Source: Actinomycetota bacterium (GTDB lineage Bacteria; Actinomycetota; Acidimicrobiia; Acidimicrobiales; Ilumatobacteraceae). From it: a stretch of 5,104 bases of DNA. Shown here piece by piece: positions 1 to 4,961 of the stretch. Each line of letters starts with the position of its first letter. Position 1 is the stretch's first letter. Position numbers and translations under genes: made by a program. The notes beneath the pieces were generated by a model. That model saw nothing but the letters and a program-made list of their open reading frames with translations, was not told where the DNA came from and searched no databases. The DNA is taken from NCBI GenBank assembly GCA_009704425.1, contig WLEG01000160.1, forward strand, positions 1 to 5,104, written 5' to 3'.

Positions 1-2
1 CA

Positions 3-881
3 CCGGGACTGGAACTGTCCACGGGGGTGGCGGTGGCGTTTCCCCGCTCGCCGTTCGTGACCGCGTCCACCGCGTGGGAATTGCAGGAGGCCACCGGAGG
101 TCGATTCCGTTTGGGACTCGGCACGCAGGTGAAAGCCCACATCGAACGGCGCTACGGCATGGAGTTCTCGCGGCCGGGCCCGCGCATGCGCGACTACATA
201 TTGGCGGTGAAGGCCTGCTTCGCGGCGTTCCGCGGTGCGCCCCTCGACCACCACGGTGAGTTCTACGACCTTTCCTTCATCACTCCGCAATGGAGTCCGG
301 GAAAGATCGACGCGCCCGACCCCAAGGTGGACGTGGCCGCGGTGAACCCCTGGATGTTGCGCATGGCCGGCGAGGTCGCCGACGGTGTGCACGTGCATCC
401 CATCGGCGAACCCGGCTATCTGCGTCGACACGTGGTGACCAACGTGGCCGAGGGTGCCCGATCGGCTGGTCGCGATCCGTCGGCGATCGATCTCATCGTT
501 CCGGTGATGACCATCGTCGGGGACACCGATGCCGAACGCCATGCCGAGCGCGAGCACGCGCGCACCATGTTGAGCTTCTACGGATCGACCCCGAACTATG
601 CCTTCGTGTGGGACGAGGCCGGTTTCGAGGGAACCACCTCGCGCATCCGTGAGAAGCAGAAAGCCGGAGACTTCGCCGGCATGGCGGCGCAGATCACCGA
701 CGAACATCTGGCGGTGTTCGCCGTGGAGTCGTCGTGGGACGGTCTCGCCACGGCCCTCGTCGACCGGTACGACGGCATGGCCTCCCGTGTGGTGCTGTAC
801 AACGCGGCTCGCGACCCCGAGCGCTTCGAGCGGTACGGCGAAGTCGCCCGTCGAGTGGTGGAATTCGACGCCACCCGCTGA
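3..881 (+). CDS. LLM-class F420-dependent oxidoreductase (5' end outside window)
   Basis: This is a cytosolic flavin/F420-type oxidoreductase of the bacterial luciferase-like (LLM) superfamily; the physiological substrate cannot be read from sequence. The frame is open from base 3 and already encodes family sequence (LELSTGVAVAFPRSPF) before the first possible start, a GTG at 27, so the gene is truncated by the window edge. About 292 residues are visible, and roughly 40-50 N-terminal residues of the TIM barrel are probably missing. Recognisable blocks are TGGRFRLGLGTQ followed by the segment around RRYGMEFSRPGPRMRDY, and later the block AAVNPWMLRMAGEVADGVHVHP, which is characteristic of LLM F420 enzymes (closest in my memory to the TIGR03617 subfamily). 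The C-terminal part resembles the usual end of the family and stops at TGA 879-881. The next gene starts 47 bases downstream on the same strand. No terminator with a T-tract is seen, so read-through into the toxin-antitoxin pair is possible. Confidence 0.9.
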   Translation, partial: PGLELSTGVAVAFPRSPFVTASTAWELQEATGGRFRLGLGTQVKAHIERRYGMEFSRPGPRMRDYILAVKACFAAFRGAPLDHHGEFYDLSFITPQWSPGKIDAPDPKVDVAAVNPWMLRMAGEVADGVHVHPIGEPGYLRRHVVTNVAEGARSAGRDPSAIDLIVPVMTIVGDTDAERHAEREHARTMLSFYGSTPNYAFVWDEAGFEGTTSRIREKQKAGDFAGMAAQITDEHLAVFAVESSWDGLATALVDRYDGMASRVVLYNAARDPERFERYGEVARRVVEFDATR

Positions 882-892
882 CACCGTCCTTG

Positions 893-898
893 TATCCT
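893..898 (+). promoter_or_regulatory. Possible -10 box of the vapBC promoter
   Basis: TATCCT matches TATAAT at four of six positions, including the conserved first TA and last T, and directly follows a TG. Transcription would begin near base 905, inside the inverted repeat, which would suit autorepression. No convincing -35 hexamer lies at 16-18 bases distance (CTGACA at 878-883 is too close), so this call is tentative. Confidence 0.3.
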
Positions 899-920
899 TA
901 CTCGACCGTTCGAGTAAGGA
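895..920. promoter_or_regulatory. Perfect inverted repeat over the vapB RBS: likely operator/attenuator
   Basis: The arms TCCTTACTCGA (895-905) and TCGAGTAAGGA (910-920) are exact reverse complements, 11 bp each, around the 4-base spacer CCGT. The right arm contains the AAGGA Shine-Dalgarno of the vapB-like gene, 8 bases before its ATG. The left arm overlaps the possible -10 box TATCCT at 893-898. AbrB/VapB-type antitoxins commonly autorepress by binding palindromes in this position, so an operator for the antitoxin is the main reading. In RNA transcribed through from upstream the same sequence would fold into an 11-bp hairpin that hides the Shine-Dalgarno. The symmetry is directly visible; both functions are inferred. 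Confidence 0.75.
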
Positions 921-928
921 AACGACCC

Positions 929-1171
929 ATGCTGGTGAGTGCCACCGTCACGTCCAAGGGCCAAATCACCCTTCCCAAACCATTGCGGGACGCCCTGCAC
1001 ATCAAGGAGGGCGACGTGATCGACTTCCGCATCGAGCTCGACCATGCGGTTCTCATCAGACCCCAGCACTTCCTCGATTTGGCGGGAAGCGTCGAGATGC
1101 CCGCCGAACTGAAGAACCGGACGTGGTCGGAGATCATCGATCGCGCGCACGGCGGACGTTCCTCGGAGTGA
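929..1171 (+). CDS. vapB: AbrB/MazE-fold antitoxin, VapB-like
   Basis: This 80-residue protein is the predicted antitoxin of a type II toxin-antitoxin pair: it binds and neutralises the downstream PIN-domain toxin and probably represses its own operon. Residues 4-45 form a SpoVT/AbrB swapped-hairpin DNA-binding domain, with the signature TVTSKGQITLPKPLRDAL (residues 6-23) followed by GDVIDFRIE. Residues 46-80, containing a DLAGSV segment and a tryptophan-bearing helix (WSEIIDRA), are the expected toxin-binding tail. The frame is open upstream to 734, but ATG 929 is chosen because the AbrB domain begins there, AAGGA (916-920) lies 8 bases before it, and the longer reading would overlap the oxidoreductase. 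The stop TGA (1169-1171) overlaps the toxin's GTG start, implying translational coupling. The family assignment is firm. The symbol is generic, because several VapB subfamilies share this fold. Confidence 0.9.
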   Translation: MLVSATVTSKGQITLPKPLRDALHIKEGDVIDFRIELDHAVLIRPQHFLDLAGSVEMPAELKNRTWSEIIDRAHGGRSSE

Positions 1172-1563
1172 TCGCGTTCCTCGACTCGAACGTCGTGGTG
1201 CACCATCTCACCCAGTCGCCTCCCCATATTGGTGGCCGGGCAACCGCTCTCCTACGCGATGCGACACGACTCCTCCTCACCGACGTGGTGATCGCCGAGG
1301 TCGTCTTCGTCCTCGAACGGGCCCTCAAGGTCACCCGGCCGCGCGTGGCCGACATCGTGCAGTCGCTTCTCGCCATGCCGAACGTCGTGGTGGTCGACAA
1401 GGGTGTGATCGGGCGGGCACTCCAGATCTACCAACGCGGGTCGATCCATTTCGTCGAGGCGTATCTCGCCGCGACCGCGGAATCCACCGGGGTCGGCAGA
1501 ATCGCGTCGTTCGACCGTGCGATCGATCGGATTTCCACGGTCACCCGCGTCGAGGTCGTCTAG
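1168..1563 (+). CDS. vapC: PIN-domain toxin, VapC-like ribonuclease
   Basis: This is a predicted Mg2+/Mn2+-dependent ribonuclease of the PIN superfamily, the toxin partner of the preceding antitoxin, acting on RNA in the cytoplasm. The 131-residue length is normal for VapC. Residues 3-8 (AFLDSN) supply the first catalytic aspartate, D6. E44 in TDVVIAEVVFVLE is the second acidic residue. The third position falls in FVEAYLAA, where E97 stands in place of the usual aspartate. D116 in ASFDRAIDRI is the fourth acid. The start is GTG 1168, giving the canonical MIAFLDSN opening and a GTGA overlap with the vapB stop; upstream reading in this frame is a shadow of the oxidoreductase. A longer track of valines (residues 73-76) is a core beta strand. 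The protein looks intact. Target RNA cannot be inferred. The D-to-E change is conservative and may leave activity in place. Confidence 0.9.
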   Translation: MIAFLDSNVVVHHLTQSPPHIGGRATALLRDATRLLLTDVVIAEVVFVLERALKVTRPRVADIVQSLLAMPNVVVVDKGVIGRALQIYQRGSIHFVEAYLAATAESTGVGRIASFDRAIDRISTVTRVEVV

Positions 1564-1564
1564 G

Positions 1565-1570
1565 TAGCCT
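1565..1570 (+). promoter_or_regulatory. Possible -10 box for a leaderless mRNA of the MgtE-like gene
   Basis: TAGCCT fits the actinobacterial TANNNT pattern and is followed by exactly six bases (GCCCCC) before ATG 1577, so transcription would start at the start codon. The gene has no Shine-Dalgarno, which fits a leaderless mRNA. No -35 hexamer is evident at the usual distance. Translation by coupling to vapC, 13 bases upstream, is the alternative. Confidence 0.3.
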
Positions 1571-1576
1571 GCCCCC

Positions 1577-2806
1577 ATGGCCGGCGACCTGATCTACGCA
1601 TTCCGAATCACGCGCCTGCCGTTGCTCGATGCGGGCGGAGCGAACATCGGTCGCCTCGAGGACATCGTGGTCGTCCCGGGCCACGCCGGCAGCACCCCGC
1701 GCGTGGTGGGCTTCACCGCCACCAGCCAACGACGTCGCATTTTCGTGAACGCCGGTCGGGTGGCCGAGTTGGGGGCCGACGGCGCCCGACTGCGCAGTTG
1801 GGACATCGACCTGAACCCGTTCAAGGCCAAGCCGGGCGAGAAGCTGTTGGGTCGTGACATCATCGATCGTCGGGTCGGTGACGAGTTCGTCAGCGACGTC
1901 GCCTTGCGCGAACGCGTGGACTCGCGTTCCGGCGGATGGGAAGTGGCCCAGGTTCGACTCGCCAAGCGCACCGCGCTTCGTCGTCGCCCCAGTCATCGGT
2001 TGGTCGATTGGCGCGAGGTCGCCCACCTCTTCGCCGCCACCACCGAGATGGCCGCCGAGGCCGCGCGTCTGCACGACATGCACCCCACCGACGTGGCGGC
2101 CGTCGTGCGCTCACTGCCCCCGACACAACGTCGTCAGTTGGCCGAAGCCATGGACGACGATCGCCTGGCCGACGTGCTCGAGGAGTTGCCCGAGGCCGAA
2201 CAGGTGGGTCTGATCGAGGGACTGGACCTGGAGCGTCTGCTCGACGTGCTGGACGAGATGGAGGTCGACGACCTCGCCGACCTGTTGGCCGAGATGCCCG
2301 GCGAACAACGCACCCGCATCCTCGATGCCATGGACGACGAGGACGCCGCCATGATGCGTCGCCTGCTGGCGTACGAGGAGGGCACCGCGGGCGGAATGAT
2401 GACACCCGAGATCATCGTGCTCGGAGCGAACTCCACCGTGGCCGAGGCCCTGGCCCAGATCCGCGACCCGGAGCGTGGCGTCTCCATCGCCGCGCAGGTG
2501 TTCGTCTGCCGTCCGCCCTACAAAGCACCCACCGGCAAGTACCTCGGTGTGGTTCACTTTCAGCGGCTCCTGCGCGAGCCACCCAGCATGGAGTTGGGCC
2601 GTTGTCTCGAGAACGAGCCGACGGTGCGACCCGACATCAGTGACCGCGAGGTCGCCGAACGGCTGGCCTCCTACAACATGCTCGCCGTCGGTGTGTGCGA
2701 CGAAGCCGATCGTTTGCTCGGCGCCATCACCGTCGACGACGTCCTCGACCGCACGTTGCCCGCCGGCTGGCGCCAGCGCCGACGCCAAGAAACGCCCGCT
2801 CGCTAG
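1577..2806 (+). CDS. PRC-barrel/MgtE_N/CBS protein lacking the transporter domain
   Basis: This 409-residue protein carries the cytosolic sensory half of MgtE Mg2+ transporters but no membrane part; it ends at the point where the membrane helices would begin. Residues about 1-80 resemble a PRC-barrel (the segment ITRLPLLDAGGANIGRLEDI is typical), and residues 81-150 look like a second, weaker repeat of that type. Residues about 155-270 are the MgtE_N right-handed superhelix, with repeated HPTDVAAVVRSLP-like helices and a very acidic surface. The MgtE junction motif EGTAGGMMTPE lies at 268-278. Two CBS motifs follow, at about 277-335 and 336-396, and a basic tail (RQRRRQ) closes the chain. In MgtE, Mg2+ binding between the N and CBS domains gates the pore. 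Here the protein is more likely a soluble Mg2+- or nucleotide-responsive regulator, perhaps of the DUF1003 protein encoded next. ATG 1577 matches the PRC start. Calling it a transporter would mislead. Confidence 0.88.
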   Translation: MAGDLIYAFRITRLPLLDAGGANIGRLEDIVVVPGHAGSTPRVVGFTATSQRRRIFVNAGRVAELGADGARLRSWDIDLNPFKAKPGEKLLGRDIIDRRVGDEFVSDVALRERVDSRSGGWEVAQVRLAKRTALRRRPSHRLVDWREVAHLFAATTEMAAEAARLHDMHPTDVAAVVRSLPPTQRRQLAEAMDDDRLADVLEELPEAEQVGLIEGLDLERLLDVLDEMEVDDLADLLAEMPGEQRTRILDAMDDEDAAMMRRLLAYEEGTAGGMMTPEIIVLGANSTVAEALAQIRDPERGVSIAAQVFVCRPPYKAPTGKYLGVVHFQRLLREPPSMELGRCLENEPTVRPDISDREVAERLASYNMLAVGVCDEADRLLGAITVDDVLDRTLPAGWRQRRRQETPAR

Positions 2807-2820
2807 AAAGGGGGACCGCC

Positions 2821-3372
2821 ATGAACAGACGAGACGACCTGGCCGTTCCCCGTCAACGTCGTCGTTTCGGTCCTCACTACGACAACGACGCGTTCGGTCA
2901 GTTCTCCGAATCCATCGCGCGCACGCTGGGAACCGCGCGTTTCCTGGTGTGGCAATCCTTCACGATCATCGTCTGGATCACCTACAACGTTCTCGTTCCG
3001 GACTCGTTCCGTTTCGACCCGTGGGGCCGAGGACTGGTGTTGCTCACCCTGGTTCTGTCGTTGCAGGCTTCCTACGCGGCGCCCTTGATCCTGTTGGCCC
3101 AGAACCGTCAGGAGGCGCGCGACCGCGCCCAAGCCGAGGTCGATCGACGGGTGGCCGAGCGCACCCAGGCCGACACCGAGTTCCTGGCCCGCGAGATCGC
3201 CAGTGTCCGCGTGTCCTTGACCGACATGGTCACCACCCAGGATCTGCGGGATCACCTCGACGTCGAGGAATTGAGCGAACAGATCGACCGTCTCACGAAG
3301 GTGCTGGAATCTCTCTCCGATCGCCTCGACCGTCTCGAGAATTCAACGACACTGAGTGCATCGACCGAGTAG
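2821..3372 (+). CDS. DUF1003-family inner-membrane protein with coiled-coil tail
   Basis: This 183-residue protein has two membrane spans, at about residues 41-59 and 71-94, and belongs to the DUF1003 family of unknown function. Family blocks are clear: an F-x-x-S-E-S-I-A-R segment, GTARFLVWQ (37-45), WITYNVLVPDSFRFDPW, then SLQASYAAPLILLAQNRQ (80-97) followed by acidic/basic EARDR. Residues about 97-130 and 145-174 are charged heptad-like helices (for example LSEQIDRLTKVLESLSDRLD), predicting a cytoplasmic coiled coil after the second span. ATG 2821 is preceded by a strong Shine-Dalgarno, AAAGGGGGA at 2807-2815. The gene lies 14 bases after the MgtE_N/CBS gene, so the two are almost certainly co-transcribed and may form a membrane-anchored sensor complex (inference). 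The last ten codons overlap the end of the convergent fur-like gene by 30 bp. Confidence 0.92.
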   Translation: MNRRDDLAVPRQRRRFGPHYDNDAFGQFSESIARTLGTARFLVWQSFTIIVWITYNVLVPDSFRFDPWGRGLVLLTLVLSLQASYAAPLILLAQNRQEARDRAQAEVDRRVAERTQADTEFLAREIASVRVSLTDMVTTQDLRDHLDVEELSEQIDRLTKVLESLSDRLDRLENSTTLSASTE

Positions 3373-3381
3373 GTCGAGACG
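3331..3381. repeat. Nested inverted repeats at the convergent gene ends
   Basis: CGTCTCGA (3331-3338) pairs exactly with TCGAGACG (3374-3381) across 35 bases. A second, smaller hairpin, TCGACC (3361-3366) with GGTCGA (3372-3377) around GAGTA, uses part of the same right arm, so the two folds exclude each other. They lie over the stop codons of the DUF1003 and fur-like genes. No T-tract follows on either strand, so an intrinsic terminator is not supported. TCGA-rich coding sequence could produce such repeats by chance. Confidence 0.4.
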
Positions 3382-3780
3382 ATGTCCGGTCAACACGAAG
3401 CCGGCATCGGCCACCGTGGGAGCCAGACCCTCGTCCAGCAGTCGCTCCACCTTCTCGGGGATCTCGATGTCGAGCACCTGCCCACAACCGACGCACACCA
3501 GATGATGGTGATGACCCTTCATCTCCTCGGCCAGTTCGAACGCGGCCCGATCGCCGTTCGTCAGCACCTTCACCACGACGCCCGCCGACTCCAGGACCGC
3601 GAGATTCCGGTACACGCTGCTCTGGGGTAGGTCGCGGGCCGCATCGACGATCTCGGTGGCGATCATCGGATGGGCCGATCGACTCAACGCCTCCACCAAT
3701 TGACGACGACCATCGGAATAACGCTGGTCGACCGCGGCCAGTCGGCGTTGCGCGATCTCGTGGACGTCGATCGTCGACAT
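3343..3780 (-). CDS. Fur-family metal-dependent transcriptional repressor
   Basis: This 145-residue protein is a complete Fur/Zur/PerR-type regulator: a metal-loaded dimer expected to bind palindromic operators and repress metal or peroxide genes. Residues 10-70 are the winged helix, with the recognition helix in LPQSSVYRNLAVLESAGVV. Residues 90-99 contain the metal ligand cluster HHHHLVCVGC, with C96 and C99. H133 (in GHRLDLLG) is a further likely ligand. The second zinc pair C141-C144 lies four residues from the end in CTQCR. Both CxxC pairs indicate a structural zinc site. Whether the sensed metal is Fe, Zn or Mn cannot be settled by eye. ATG 3780 is chosen because it opens directly into the N-terminal helix; longer readings enter the upstream gene. 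It starts two bases after the stop of the saccharopine-dehydrogenase-like gene and has a G-rich stretch (GGGGG) just upstream. Its 3' end overlaps the DUF1003 gene on the opposite strand. Confidence 0.93.
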   Translation of the reverse strand: MSTIDVHEIAQRRLAAVDQRYSDGRRQLVEALSRSAHPMIATEIVDAARDLPQSSVYRNLAVLESAGVVVKVLTNGDRAAFELAEEMKGHHHHLVCVGCGQVLDIEIPEKVERLLDEGLAPTVADAGFVLTGHRLDLLGRCTQCR

Positions 3781-3782
3781 GA

Positions 3783-4769
3783 TCAGGCCCCCGAACCGAC
3801 GTATTCGAAGACGGTGATGCCCCGCTTGATCACGTCGTCCAAGATGGCGCCGTTGGGCAGACCGTTCGCACCCAACACGACCACGCCCGTCGGAAGGGTC
3901 GATGACAACACGGACACCGCGGCGGCACACGCCACCGCACCGCTGATGATGCCGGTGCGTTCGGCGGTTCCGGCCACTTCCGTGCGTCGCTCCCCACCTC
4001 GTGAACCACGAATCTCGACGCGAACACCCCCGATGCCGCCCTCGGCATGAGGTGGCGACATCATCGGCAGACGCGCGGTGAGTCGGTCACGACGGGTGGC
4101 GGACACCCGTGCGCTGATGCGCGACGCCGACGGGAACGCCCAATGCAACGTGAGGGGGTCGGCCAATTCGGCGCGATAGCAGTCCCGACTGCCGATGGGC
4201 TCGGGGAACCACAGAAGTTCGCGCCCGCTCCCCCCGGGTCGCGAGATCCACCGCCCGTCGTGCCACCCGGGTGCGTCACCGGCCAAAGCGCGATGATGCT
4301 GCCGCGCGCATGCCGGTCCACCGGTGCCGTGAACACCCACATGGATCTCGTCGATGACGTCGACGCGAGACGCCAGTTCGGCCACCAACAATCCCGACAA
4401 GCCGGGGCTCGCCGCCGCACCCACCACGATCGACACACCGTTGGCGCGGGCGACGTCGTCCAGGTCCAACAAGTGCCGAACGTCGTCCACGTCGTCACTG
4501 GTGCACACCACGCTCACTCCGCGCTCGACCAAACGTCGCGTCAGTGAACTCTGGCCCGACGGCGTGGCCAGCACCACGACCGATATCTCGTCCGGTCGGA
4601 CGTCGATCGCGCTGTCGATCGGCCGTGCCCTGAGGGCCTGCGCCGTGACGAGCTGGACGTCGGGCCGACGATCATGCACCAGAACGGGAATGGACGATGA
4701 CGTGAGTTGTCGGGCCACCCGGGCACCGACCACGCCGAGACCCACCACCGCGACCGACATGTCGCTCAC
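3783..4769 (-). CDS. Saccharopine-dehydrogenase-like NAD(P)-binding protein
   Basis: This is a 328-residue Rossmann-fold protein. Residues 5-22 (SVAVVGLGVVGARVARQL) hold the dinucleotide motif G10-x-G12-x-x-G15, and the second strand ends in VHDRR (31-35), where D33 or the following arginines would select the cofactor. SVVVLATPSG (63-72) closes the first half of the fold. VVGAAASPGLSGLL (115-128) is the PGL segment typical of saccharopine dehydrogenase/reductase relatives. The C-terminal half (about 140-328) is an alpha/beta domain with no catalytic signature I recognise, ending in GITVFEYVG. The reaction is unknown; a lysine-pathway role should not be assumed from the fold. The start is the GTG at 4769, because it overlaps the stop of the 44-codon upstream gene as GTGA. 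ATG 4760, three codons in, is the alternative. Neither has a clear Shine-Dalgarno, which suits termination-reinitiation. The stop lies two bases before the fur-like ATG, so the genes form one transcription unit. Confidence 0.8.
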   Translation of the reverse strand: MSDMSVAVVGLGVVGARVARQLTSSSIPVLVHDRRPDVQLVTAQALRARPIDSAIDVRPDEISVVVLATPSGQSSLTRRLVERGVSVVCTSDDVDDVRHLLDLDDVARANGVSIVVGAAASPGLSGLLVAELASRVDVIDEIHVGVHGTGGPACARQHHRALAGDAPGWHDGRWISRPGGSGRELLWFPEPIGSRDCYRAELADPLTLHWAFPSASRISARVSATRRDRLTARLPMMSPPHAEGGIGGVRVEIRGSRGGERRTEVAGTAERTGIISGAVACAAAVSVLSSTLPTGVVVLGANGLPNGAILDDVIKRGITVFEYVGSGA

Positions 4770-4900
4770 GACGGCGGTCGGGTGAGTTCGCGCCAGCCGC
4801 CTCGTTCGGGTGGAACCCCACCCTTGCCGCGGATGCGCAGGATGGCGGCGGCGATTCCCGTGAGCGTGATGGCGGCGATGGCTCGACGGAGCATCTTCAT
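4766..4900 (-). CDS. Small single-span membrane protein, 44 residues
   Basis: I do not recognise this family by name. The reading frame from ATG 4900 gives a short basic start (MKMLRRA), one hydrophobic helix of about 15 residues (IAAITLTGIAAAIL), a basic segment (RIRGKGG) and a polar tail containing PPERGGWREL. This is the layout of a small inner-membrane protein with its tail in the cytoplasm, or of an uncleaved signal anchor. Support for it being real comes from its stop (4766-4768), which overlaps the GTG of the next gene in a GTGA arrangement, from a TANNNT box placed for a leaderless start, and from coherent hydrophobic composition. The frame stays open upstream, but those extensions cross the intergenic promoter region and the TerC start. 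ATG 4894 is a second possible start. Its role may be to set translation of the downstream gene as much as to act as a protein. Confidence 0.65.
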   Translation of the reverse strand: MKMLRRAIAAITLTGIAAAILRIRGKGGVPPERGGWRELTRPPS

Positions 4901-4961
4901 GGTTATCAATCTAACGCCCGTCCCACTTTCCCCTCGGGGGTGTGTAATACGGTGAGTCACC
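4901..4961. promoter_or_regulatory. Divergent intergenic region between the Fur unit and terC-like gene
   Basis: These 61 bases separate two oppositely directed starts and must hold both promoters unless transcription enters from outside. On the plus strand TAATAC (4945-4950), or the overlapping TGTAAT (4943-4948), could be a -10 element, and GGTGA (4951-4955) can pair with the 3' end of 16S rRNA as the ribosome site for ATG 4962. The space is too short for a yybP-ykoY-type manganese riboswitch leader, which precedes some terC-like genes. Confidence 0.5.
4908..4913 (-). promoter_or_regulatory. Possible -10 box for leaderless transcription of the minus-strand unit
   Basis: On the minus strand the sequence reads TAGATTGATAACCATG, with TAGATT (4913-4908) ending seven bases before ATG 4900. 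This spacing puts the transcription start at or next to the start codon, and no Shine-Dalgarno is present. No -35 hexamer is apparent. It would drive the three-gene unit ending with the fur-like gene. Confidence 0.4.

Noticed and set aside
895..920. Inverted repeat read as a rho-independent terminator of the oxidoreductase gene
   Set aside because: The right arm is followed by AACGACCC, not a T-tract, and it lies over the ribosome site of the next gene.
734..928. Extended start for the vapB-like protein
   Set aside because: The extra residues are a shadow of the oxidoreductase. The AbrB domain and a proper Shine-Dalgarno both point to ATG 929.
2111..2788. 225-codon antisense open frame inside the MgtE-like gene
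   Set aside because: It mirrors the codon bias of the real gene; the protein has low-complexity His/Gly/Val composition and no start signal.
2475..3782. Long plus-strand open frame of 435 codons running through the MgtE-like, DUF1003 and fur-like region
   Set aside because: Its product is rich in Arg, Ser and Pro with no family features, and it crosses three genes with strong homology in other frames. It is a GC-rich shadow.
3781..3930. Extended start for the fur-like protein adding 50 residues
   Set aside because: The extension is an out-of-frame reading of the upstream gene. ATG 3780 directly precedes the conserved N-terminal helix and follows the upstream stop by two bases.
4047..4547. 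Plus-strand open frame of 166 codons opposite the dehydrogenase-like gene
   Set aside because: No recognisable domain and no ribosome site; the opposite strand carries a clear Rossmann fold.
4930..4940. CCCC-TC-GGGG symmetry in the divergent intergenic region
   Set aside because: A two-base loop cannot form a stable hairpin, and G/C runs are common in this sequence.
4951..4961. Small palindrome GGTGAGTCACC just before the TerC start
   Set aside because: Five-base arms are easily due to chance, and GGTGA is already explained as the ribosome binding site. It is worth recalling only if a regulator footprint falls there.
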